Shown here in pieces: positions 55,844-64,000 of a stretch of DNA of 64,000 nt (position 1 is its first letter; every line of letters starts with the position of its first letter). A program made the position numbers and the translations under genes. The notes beneath the pieces are model-generated. The model searched no databases and was not told where the DNA came from. It was given only the letters and a program-made list of their open reading frames with translations. Origin of the DNA: Amanita rubescens (Eukaryota; Basidiomycota; Agaricomycetes; Agaricales; Amanitaceae); contig WION01000023.1 in NCBI GenBank assembly GCA_015039365.1, positions 1 to 64,000 of the forward strand, given 5' to 3'.

Positions 55844-57472
55844 GTGTTGAAAAATTGAAGGCTGCCAAAAAAATCTTGAAAAATCCTGAAAAATCGTGTG
55901 ATCATGGTGGTGCAAGAATTACATTCCCAAACAGGGCCAAACACAAGATATTTGCAAAATACTGTTTTACAGGCTGCCAAAAAATCTTGAAAAATCCTGA
56001 AAAATCATGTGATCAAGATGGTGCACCCCTATCACACCCCTCCCTCTCATCACTCTCACCCCACCCCTCTCACTCCTCCATCATCTCACCCCCCTCTCCC
56101 TCCATCATTGTGTCACCCCTCCCACCCTTCCATGTACAAACATCTGCCTATGCAAATCTCCTTAACAAATGCTATCTGATAAGCCCCATATCATTTTATG
56201 TTGTCAAACATAACCAAACAACTCCCTTGTCACACATCTCCTGAAAAAATGCTATCTAATGAGCCCCATATCATTTTATGTTGTCAAACATAACCAAACA
56301 ACTGTGGGAATGTCCCCTTGTCACAAATCTCCTGAAAAAACACTATTTGATGAGCCCCATATCATTTTCCCATGTCACACGACCAAAAACATGGCCAAAC
56401 AGGTGTGGGAACTCACCTACTTTCCTGTTTTGGACATATGTCACATCTGTATATGTGACAACTTCGAAATTTGTCTAAGTCCCCACTATATTTATTGGGA
56501 GCTATTGAAAGTGAAGGGAAAAGCCAAAAATCCTCGCTAACTTGCCAGGGACACTCATCCCGTGACCCCGGCTAATTAGCCGGACTTTGCCGGCTGTACA
56601 GGTGACAAAAACATTCAGTATTAAGGGAGATATTGCAATTTCTTTCTGCTCATCATTACCAACAGTGAGCAGATATGTCCCAAAATGGCAAGTCCGAAGG
56701 GCGCTATTTCCATTTTTGGAAATGCGCCACTGGATCCTAAAGCGCACATTACATTATCAATTTCCTTTTTTAGAAATTTGACCCTGAAAAACAATTGGTG
56801 AATATCTCAATGAAATCATAACCAAATATTGTCATACAACCACATTTAGAAAGCCACTGACCAAGGCTACACAATTGATTGACCCTGAGATTATGTCATC
56901 ATTTCCTTTTTAGGAAATTTGACCCTGAAAATCAATCAGTGGATATCTCAATGAAATCAACACCAAACACTGTCATACAACCACATTTAGAAAGCCACTG
57001 ACCAAGGCTACACAATTGATTGACCCTGAAATTATGTAATCATTTCCTTTTTAGGAAATTCGACCCTGAATGACCCCCCATTTTGTGCCTTATTTGGAAG
57101 TTTGACACTTTTTCCAAAAAAGGAAATTGTGCCATAACATGTACAAACACCCTCACAACCTTCCAAAAATGGCATCCTAGCTTGCTTTCCTTATTTGGAA
57201 TTTCCCCATCTTACCAAATAAGGCAATTATCCCCTTGTTCCTTTCTTTTGATCCATTTCCCATGTCATAACATGTACAAACATATCCCCACCTTCCAGAA
57301 ATGGTAATGCTTCATTTTTAGGTGTGGGAAACTGGACTTGGTGCAAAATCGCTCTATATAATTTCAGTAATTATTGAAAGTGTGCCACAAAGCCTGAATG
57401 CTTGCTAACTGGCAAGCGTGACTCAATGAGTCACCACTGCTAATTAGCAAAATTTCGCCGGCTGAACAGGTG

Positions 57473-57480
57473 AAAAAGAG
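57473..57480. repeat. Target-site duplication, right, of the foldback element
   Basis: AAAAAGAG, identical to 52,691-52,698. Confidence 0.75.
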
Positions 57481-57814
57481 TGGTAGTGTGTTGGTAGGTG
57501 TATGAAAATGAATGAGATGGTGTGGCGAAAGGCTGTCCAGTGGCAGGATTTTTTTCCTTATGTCCAGAGGAATGTCAAATGCCATTAAGTGAATGAGGGA
57601 ATTAATTGGAAACTAGTACATCGAGCATTGGTCTTACAACGTTCAACCGTTCGGCGTAGTTGCCGCGGCCGGCGCTATGATCATCACGTGACTATGTAAT
57701 TTACCCCAAACTTTTTGGTCAGCAGTGGCCGAGGTTATTTACCAGGTAATTTACCGTAATTTACCGGTAAAAAACCTGACTGGTAAAAAACTACACATTT
57801 TTGGCGCATCCCTA

Positions 57815-57822
57815 CAAAGCAC
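57815..57822. repeat. Target-site duplication, right, of the large hAT element
   Basis: CAAAGCAC, identical to 50,067-50,074. Confidence 0.85.
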
Positions 57823-58213
57823 CCCGTGTGTTGCTGCCAGTGAAAGCAAAGAGGATCTTAGAACCAAGTGAGGCCGCCATTCAAGTTCAAGTTCTAATTA
57901 TAGGTAGGTATGGCAATTTTAGGTCAATTGAAACTCAGTTCGCTACTCACCTACATACTTATAGATAGCGCGCCCACATCCCCGGAGGCGCATGGGCATA
58001 TAGCTTCCGTTCTGTTACTCTGCCTCCATCGAGCTGAACGCCCAGAACCAAGTCACCATGCGGGTACAATGTCTACCCTTTAACGTGAGCGCAGCCAGGC
58101 TTTGTCAAGCTTTTTCTACGTTCTATGCATAGCATCATTTCGAGAAGGAATATGCCGTGTACTGTAACACTCCGCTTTTAAGGAGACCTTGCTCACCGGA
58201 AGCAATCCCACCC
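57823..58213. other. 5' flank of the transporter gene
   Basis: No domain-bearing frame. It lies between the hAT element and the transporter start and presumably holds the promoter; an ATG at 58,058 is followed by a short frame only. Confidence 0.35.
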
Positions 58214-61200
58214 ATGGATCCTAAACCCTCAGAGGTCGTTATCCACCAAGCGCAATCTGAGGTTGTCTTCGAGGAATACCTCTTTTACGCAGCGTTGCAA
58301 CGAAATAAAGAAGGCGGCCTACCAGTCTTTCCGCTCAATTTGCAAATCGATATCCCTCCTGACTCGAAAGAGACCTGGATGAGCAGGACAGACAAGCTTC
58401 CGTCCATGACCCCAGATCAACATGGGAGAGCGGAGGCATCCCGCGCGCTTCGAATAGCTTCTTGGATGTCTGTTTTTTGGTTGCTTACCACTGACATCGT
58501 TGGGCCATTCACCGCCCCGTACGCAATCTCCCAAGTAGGCTGGGTCCCTGGCGTTATTCTCTTCGTCTTCCGTTGAGTCTATCTCTTGATAACCTCCTTT
58601 GCGCTTATTCATTATTACATGTTTCCAGTGGGGATACTATCGTCATACTCCGGGATTCTACTATGGGCATTGTTCCTTCGACTTGATTCTCTCTGGTACC
58701 CACTCAAAACGTATGCCGATATTGCGGATAGGATATACGGGATATATGCCCGCCGTGCTTTCAATCTTTTGCAATCAGTACAATTAATGATCAATGTATG
58801 CTTCTTCTGCTCCGATATCCTCGCCAGCCTCAGCACTTTACACTCCCCCCCCTGTCCGAATAGACTCCGAGTCCAGTCCGAGGACTCCGAGGACTCCGAG
58901 TAGACTCCGAGCTCAGTCTGAGTCCAGTCCGAGTCCAGTCCGAGGTGTGCTCGGAGTCCGAGTGGAGTCCGAGTGGAGTCTGAGTAGACTCCGAGTAGAC
59001 TCCGAGTTCAGTCTGAGTTCACTCTCAGTTGTTTATACTTGCAGTAAAATACCAAAAAAATGCTTAAAAAATGCAGAAAAATCGTGTGATCCAGGTCATA
59101 TAGGAATTGTAAAGCCAAACAAAGCCAAACTTGAGATATTTGCAAAATATGTTTTCAGATGTGAGTGTAATCTTAAGAAGTGTACAAAAATTATGTGATC
59201 TGCATATGGTACACTCATACACCTGTCATTCCATACTGGTGGTTATGATGAATGTCACCTCTGCCTGCATGCCCACAGCAGACTTCTGGCAGTTGCAGTT
59301 CAGCATCCACTTGTTTCACAGTCAACTTCCACAATCCCACCTGTTACCAACAACCAATGACATTGCAGAGAGTTGTTAGAGCTCATGAATAAATGTGAGA
59401 GGGTTGGAGATGTGACTCATGGGGTCTGTGAATATATTATCTCAAGGGAGAAGGGGGTGGATATGAGTTCTTGACAATTCTTTGGTGATGGTACATGGTA
59501 GTGAGTAGTTGTTAACAGCATATTGTGTTATGATCATGATGTTCTAGCATTTGCAGCCTACCAAAGCTTTTACAGTAGTAGAAGCATCCTGAGAGCCTCA
59601 CCTTGCACAACTTTGGTCATGTATACCTCCAGCAACCACTCAGTCTGTTGGTGGGGAAGGTTGGACATCCTAGATTCCTAGCAGTATTTGAAGACCCTCA
59701 TACTCCACCACAATCATCCGAATCCATAGGGGACCAGAGTTTTGTTTATGACAGCCTGGGTAAGGTAATAAGGAAAGTGGAGATGAACAGGATTCAGTGA
59801 TTCTGATGCCATCTTTATTGTATATTAACTTGGAACTTGAAGATCATAGATTCATAGCAAACATCTTACAAACTTTTGCACACCAAGTTCACAAGTCCTT
59901 CCTTCACTTAATTTATACTTATTAAGGATGCTATATTGGATGAAGAAACTATCAGTGGCAATGCAAATAACACCCTTGGACAATTTCTCACTGAGAAGTT
60001 GGAAGAGTCAGCATTGCTGGTGACTCTATTTCAGATGTGCTCAGTATGTGGAAGCACACAAGCCTTGAACTTGATGGTTGATGAACTGTTTGATCTAAGA
60101 GGTTGTAAGGCTGGAGAGAAGTAATAGTGCTATCTTGAAAGATGTGGTGATTTGTGCAGTAAAGAAAGCTGCACAGCCAGATTTGTATGTAAGATTGAAG
60201 AATTGTGGAAGGCAGGTCACATCAGCATTAAAACTTCATAATGATCCACATTGTACTATACTAGCCACACTGTTTTGTATGCCAGTGCCCCAATCAAACT
60301 TAGGTATTTTGCAAATATCTCAAGTTTGAGTTTACTCAGCTTCACCATTCTTATATGACCTGGATCACATGATTTTTCCGCATTTTTAAAGATTTTTTGC
60401 AGACTTTTCAAATTTCTCACATGAAGCGTCTGAAAAAGTATTTTGCAAATATCTCAAGTTTGGGCTTGTTTGGCTTTACCATTTTTGTATGACTGGAATC
60501 ACATGATTTTTCTGCATTTTTTAAATATTTTTTGGGATTTTATTGTAGGTGTAGACAATTCCAAATAGTGCCAAATAGTGCCAAACAGACTGGCCATATG
60601 TATATAAGGCCCTGTCAATGTCGCCACTGCCCCCCCTGCTCTTGCCACTTGGGGGTGCTCGGACTGCTCGGACTCCACTCGGATTGCTCGGACTCCACTC
60701 GGACTCCGACATCCTCAGTCCGAGGACTCCAAGTCCAAGTCCGAGCTGAGCTCGGACTCAGCTCGGATTGAGCTCGGACTGAGCTCGGACTCGGACTTGA
60801 GGATTTGAGTGGCATCCCTGCCACTTCCTCAGTCCGAGGAGTGAGCTCGGACTCCGAGCTCACTCCGAGCTGAGTCCTAGGACTGCTCGGATTCTGCTCG
60901 GAGTCCGAGAATCTTAGGGGGGGGAGAGTAAAGCGCTCGCCAGCCTGATCTTTTCTCCGCAGGTTGGCGGGATCAGCTTGGCACTTGGACAGAGTTTATC
61001 CCAAATCACTCAAGGACGGGTGAGTGAGCATTATTAATCCCTGTGATGAATCCCCTGAAAGCTTTCTATAGTTATGTTTCTCAATTTGCGTTCTCATCTT
61101 TCCGATAATCAACATGATCCTTGGTCAAATTCGAACGCTCAAGGTGCGATGTTTCGTATACACTACCCTACCTCATCGCTCAATTTATACCCATCAGAAT

Positions 61201-62695
61201 TTTAGTTGGTTCGCTATATCTGTTATATGGTGCGGTGGTATTACTTATTAACATTTAATGTCTAATCGATTTACTATCAGGATTAATATCGCCATAATGT
61301 GCATATCCATGGTGATAGTAACTCGTAGTCTGCCTGATTATGCCGCAGCTGAGAAATCATTGGGAGTTCTACCTGGGCCCGTCGTCACCCAGACTTTCAC
61401 CAAATTACCATTGTATGCAAAGGTAGCATCATTTTCCTCTATCGCGTAGATATGAACATCTCTCAACGTTTGCCTAGGTGAATGGAGTTATGAACCTGGT
61501 TAGCGTTGCACAGCCTTCACTCACAACTTTATCTCATATCACCTCATAGGTTCTCGCATACGGAGGCGCTATAATTTTTCCGGAGATTGTCAGCATCTTC
61601 AACAGAATCTTAGGTTTCAATTTGCTCATCAACATTATCATAGATGGCTGAAATGAGGAGGCCAATGGACTTTTGGAAATGTCTGGTTCGTCCTAATTCT
61701 TTTCGCTTTACGAAGCACGAAGGCTTACTCTCTTCCTCATAGGTACTTACACAGACCTTTTGCATTATCGTCTACCTCCTCTACGGCTGTTTTATCTACG
61801 TGCGTTCAAAGCAATTCTCGGAAAGGCAAAACTAACGTACGATATTCTAGGTATATCAGGGACAATTCACCCTGCCTCTTGCGTATCAAGGCATTAGCGC
61901 GTACGCATGGCAAACAGCTGGTCAGTTCTACTACCTTTGTGATATATATCTAGTCATTAAATCAACGCTTTAAAAGGAAACATTCTGGCGCTCGTTGTTG
62001 GTATGACCGCCGCAGGACTTTATGGCAATATCGCAATCAAGGTTATATACACCAATATAGTTGAAGACATGTTTAAAGGCCCTCGGCTTATGAGTTTCAA
62101 AGGGTATTTTGTTTGGATGGGTAGGCAATTATTACAATTTTTTTACGTTATCACCGACTGATGCGTGCGATTAGGCCTCGTCATTGTATACTGGGCGATT
62201 GGTGCGTACTAAATCCACCCCCCCCCAACGCGTATTTGTACGGTTAACATCGACTTTCCAGCATTCATAGTTGGCTCTGCCATTCCTCAAGTCCAAACAA
62301 TCACTGGTATCATCGCCGCAGCTGCAATCATGCAATTTACATATACGTTCCCTCCTCTTCTTTGGTTTGGATACCAAGTTAAAGCCGACGCCATGATCGA
62401 GGACAAGGCATACAGTCCAGGTGACGGAAGTAAAGGGCGGATAGACACTTGGAGAAATTGGTCACGTTGGAAGAGGGTAAAAGCCTCTGCTTGAAATATT
62501 CGATGTTTGATGTGCTTACAAAGGATACAGGGACTCTTTAGCGGACGATGGCATTTCAAAATGTTCAATCTGACACTTGGCTTGGCGAGCTTTGCAACAG
62601 CTTGCTTGGGAATGTGGGCCGCTGCTAAAGTGATTCAGGCGGCGTTCGCGATTTCTGGTGCTGCGACATCGTTTGGATGCACCGCACCCGTGTAA
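58214..62695 (+). CDS. AAAP-family amino-acid transporter (Aa_trans), about 13 exons
   Basis: ATG 58,214 lies in good context (CACCCATGG). Exon 1 holds the cytosolic N-terminus and the first membrane segment (WMSVFWLLTTDIVGPFTAPY). An intron at 58,572-58,628 joins it to GILLWALFLRLDSLWYPLKT and YADIADRIYGIYARRAFNLL. The next intron, from 58,796 to 60,962, holds a whole transposable element. Later exons give LGQSLSQIT, ICVLIFPIINMILGQIRTLK, YAAAEKSLGVLPGPVVTQTF, VNGVMNL, LAYGGAIIFPE, MAEMRRPMDFWKCL, VYLLYGCFIY, YQGQFTLPLAYQGISAYAWQ, MTAAGLYGNIAIKVIY, IVGSAIPQVQTITGIIAAAA, TYTFPPLLWFGYQVKADAM and a last exon ending FGCTAPV at 62,695. The product is a multi-pass membrane protein that probably moves amino acids with protons or sodium. 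Every splice junction I checked keeps phase. Confidence 0.8.
58823..58830. repeat. Target-site duplication, left, of the intronic KDZ-family element
   Basis: GCCAGCCT, identical to 60,939-60,946. Confidence 0.8.
58831..60938. mobile_element. Non-autonomous KDZ-family element in a transporter intron, 2,108 bp
   Basis: The left end is CAGCACTTTACACTCC and the right end, on the other strand, is GAGCGCTTTACTCTCC, both followed by a C run, nearly the same as the complete KDZ element at 8,855. GCCAGCCT is duplicated at the borders. Subterminal arrays use CTCCGAGT/ACTCGGAC words (58,866-59,030 and 60,655-60,905). The interior has the shared ~100-bp module forward on the left (59,050) and inverted twice on the right (60,300-60,545). 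No transposase frame is present. Confidence 0.8.
59050..59158 (+). repeat. Shared ~100-bp module, copy in the intronic element
   Basis: Holds AAAAATGCAGAAAAATCGTG, AAGCCAAACAAAGCCAAACT and TTGAGATATTTGCAAAATAT in order. Inverted relatives lie at about 60,300-60,415 and 60,420-60,545. Confidence 0.6.
60939..60946. repeat. Target-site duplication, right, of the intronic KDZ-family element
   Basis: GCCAGCCT, identical to 58,823-58,830. Confidence 0.8.
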
Positions 62696-63540
62696 TGTGT
62701 GCGCATCGCGTGCTACGAACTGCGTCCATCTCTGGTTCCAGGTGTTTGGGCCGGGTACATCTGTTGAGGTTGGTATTCTGAGATTAGCATGTTATCGATA
62801 GATGTGGCACGCAGATTGCCATCAGACCTTGAGCGTTTCTCTCCCCAAACTGCGGCATGCTCCAAGATTTCCTTAGGCTGACATCGTCACGTAAATCAGA
62901 CATTATGCTGAAATCCTTGAATCTTTCGAACCATCCGCCCTCTCTCGGGGCAACACGCAGGCTGGCAGGCGTTCGGATTCAGGGACAAATAAGTGGCATT
63001 GCCTGATGGTATTATAATATTAATAGGTATCGAAACACGCACCGGTTCCAGGGGTCCCTCGTCGCGCATTCTCAACTCTTTGACAAACTCACCCCTTGCT
63101 ACACTCGCACTGCCCTGCGCGAGGCTCTCGACTCTTCGTTCAAACGTAGCAGTTTTACGCTGTCGCTTGAATTACTGTCACACGCGACGCGTGACACCCG
63201 CGTCCAACCTCTCTGATCGCACCCGGGCCATCTATTCCAAGCCTCACATACTAGTAGGTCGAGCCACATGACTCACAGCATGCTTATCACTGCTCTAGCA
63301 TCCATCTTTTTCTGAACCAGACACTCCATTCAAGTTCTTGCTTCACACACTCAATTCTCAACTGTGAACCGTCCAAACACATTATTGTTACTCCTTTCCT
63401 CTTTCTCATCTTCGCCCAATCCCGGCATCACTGTAGTCTCTTGCACTATCCCACTGCCAAACACTTTATTGCTAGTGATGGCAGATAGTGCACTTTCATT
63501 GAGTAATCCAATATGATATCTTTGGCATTATCATCCTCTA
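62696..63540. other. Intergenic region without a confident gene
   Basis: Only short frames without domains, including a plus frame at 62,993-63,271. A small direct repeat, CAAACAC(A/T)TTATTG, occurs near 63,375 and 63,458. It separates the transporter's 3' end from the G-domain gene. Confidence 0.4.
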
Positions 63541-63544
63541 ATGG

Positions 63545-64000
63545 ATGGAATCAGGCACAGATGAGACACATGTTAAACTGCTCAGGGAACAATATCTATG
63601 CCCATACTTTCGTATACTTGTCATTGGGAGGGCTATTGCAGGCAAGACAACCATCCTTGAGAAGGTTTGTGGTGTAGCAAAGGGGACAAAACCCATCATA
63701 TATGACAAGGATGGTAAGTCAGTCTGAGCTTGCTTGCGCTTCTTTTGATTGTTGAGTTTGTTGCAGGTAATCAGCTTGAACAGTCTGAAATACATTTGGT
63801 GCCATCACTTGAGGTGAGCCAGATAATGGTGTATGGATGTATCCATACACATGCAATGATGACAGAAACGCTTGCATAATATTGAGCATCAAATTACATA
63901 CCCTGGAAGTAACTTTATCTTCCATGACTCTCAGGGTTTTGAACCTGGTTCAACTGAGGAATTGGAGATTGCTTGGAAGTTCATTGAAAGGAAGTATGCA
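63545..64000 (+). CDS. G-domain (P-loop GTPase-like) protein, partial at the window end
   Basis: ATG 63,545 opens a frame with YFRILVIGRAIAGKTTILEK, a P-loop (GxxxxGKT), then GTKPIIYDKDG before an intron at about 63,714-63,766. A short second exon (QLEQSEIHLVPSLE) and a second intron at about 63,813-63,866 lead to LHNIEHQITYPGSNFIFHDS and QGFEPGSTEELEIAWKFIER, with a DxxG switch motif (DSQG). This pattern is that of the small G-domain proteins expanded in basidiomycetes. It binds and probably hydrolyses GTP; the cellular role is unknown. The remainder lies beyond the window. Confidence 0.7.

Larger units (their letters stand above)
53564..56604. repeat. Inner end-like inverted repeats within the foldback arms
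   Basis: CACCTGTACAGCCGGCAAAG at 53,564 and its mirror at 56,604. They resemble the outer ends but have no target-site duplication around them: the flanks are mirror images, as expected within a palindrome. Confidence 0.6.
52699..57472. mobile_element. Foldback-type element: near-perfect 2.2-kb inverted repeats around a ~215-bp centre
   Basis: The left arm (52,699 to about 54,935) reappears in inverse orientation from about 55,152 to 57,472; long stretches look identical. The ends read CACCTGTTCAGCCGGCGAAA, and AAAAAGAG is duplicated outside them. Each arm holds a second, similar end-like sequence (CACCTGTACAGCCGGCAAAG at 53,564, its mirror ending at 56,604) and repeated modules, such as the block with AGCGCCCTTCGGACTTGCCA at both 53,460 and 54,490. 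The right arm has one extra repeat of about 80 bp near 56,200. There is no protein gene, so it is non-autonomous. The superfamily is not identified. Confidence 0.8.
50308..57585 (-). pseudogene. hAT transposase gene, interrupted by the foldback element
   Basis: Starts at ATG 57,585 (MAFDIPLDIRKKILPLD) and is cut at 57,473-52,698 by the nested element. It continues as VLSRTVSHIVNATSASVLLA, TYWEELARVCKGKHQWMCAI, then in another phase PYVRKKMLDIL and VSYDGGTSRGREAFWTIHVS, AAIVCDSTGNTRLSRELLEN, NVPDICHHIGNTIKNIM, CVYWHALLYEVNSVL, DYTGIQHPGVFRMVTLFLSN and MNWWKAINGREFAQILPV. It ends with the dimerisation-type motif NSMAEERTVSNFTWITP and an acidic tail ending near 50,308. Several introns of 50-60 nt separate these pieces; one join near 52,350 is unresolved. 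Apart from the insertion I see no stop in the conserved parts, so it may have been active until recently. Confidence 0.7.
50075..57814 (-). mobile_element. hAT transposon, 7,740 bp including a nested foldback element
   Basis: Both ends begin TAGGGATGCGCCAAAAA (right end on the other strand), and CAAAGCAC is duplicated at the borders. GGTAAATTAC/GTAATTTACC words are repeated just inside both ends. The single minus-strand gene encodes a hAT transposase. A 4,774-bp foldback element sits in its first exon, leaving about 2.97 kb of original element. The TAGGG end, the 8-bp TSD and the transposase type agree with the hAT superfamily. Confidence 0.85.
58796..60962 (+). other. Transporter intron enlarged by a transposon
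   Basis: Donor GTATGC at 58,796 and acceptor TCCGCAG ending at 60,962. Without the element and one TSD copy the intron would be 51 nt, with CTGAT as a plausible branch site. The exons on both sides join in phase (LMIN to VGGISLALGQ). Confidence 0.75.

Noticed and set aside
53564..56604. A second, separately inserted element nested in the foldback element
   Set aside because: The flanks of the inner ends are mirror images rather than direct repeats, so there is no target-site duplication; they are better read as internal parts of the long arms.

Overview
The window is nuclear DNA of a basidiomycete fungus, almost certainly an agaricomycete. Genes are broken by many 45-65 nt GT-AG introns. Several predicted proteins belong to families I know only from mushroom-forming fungi: KDZ transposases with CxC5/CxC6 cysteine clusters, Tnp2/Plavaka-type transposases, and short zinc-ribbon-like proteins of unknown role. 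Most of the 64 kb is transposable elements, several nested inside one another. No RNA gene or CRISPR array was recognised.

Layout. 1-8.8 kb: the 3' end of one gene, two degraded tandem paralogues on the minus strand, and one multi-exon gene on the plus strand. 8,855-15,394: a complete KDZ-type element with an 8-bp target-site duplication (TSD), carrying an apparently intact transposase and a second multi-exon gene. 15.4-21 kb: a KDZ relic, a small minus-strand gene and AT-rich repeats. 21.4-28.6 kb: a Tnp2/Plavaka-like transposase gene followed by a coiled-coil partner gene. 29.3-34.2 kb: an unusual tract packed with short perfect inverted repeats, built of degenerate 0.75-1 kb repeats and interrupted by a 1,055-bp hAT-like element. 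34.5-37.5 kb: a host gene on the minus strand. 37,607-48,978: a chromodomain Ty3/gypsy retrotransposon whose integrase is split by a second KDZ-family element. 49 kb: a palindromic minisatellite. 50,075-57,814: a hAT element whose transposase gene is split by a 4.77-kb foldback element. 58.2-62.7 kb: an AAAP-type amino-acid transporter gene with a third KDZ-family element inside one intron. 63.5 kb to the end: the start of a small G-domain protein.

Main points. (1) Six insertions have boundaries readable to the base with 8-bp TSDs; three of them form one KDZ-type family, of which only one carries a transposase and could mobilise the other two. (2) The 29.3-34.2 kb tract carries several tens of short hairpins. 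In the clearest repeat-to-repeat comparison, both arms of a stem changed together through synonymous codon changes. I know of no described element with this property. (3) A roughly 100-bp sequence module is shared by transposable elements whose terminal repeats are otherwise unrelated. (4) The gypsy element has a duplicated reverse-transcriptase core and a possible self-priming site. Its nonsense codons are all compatible with C-to-T change.
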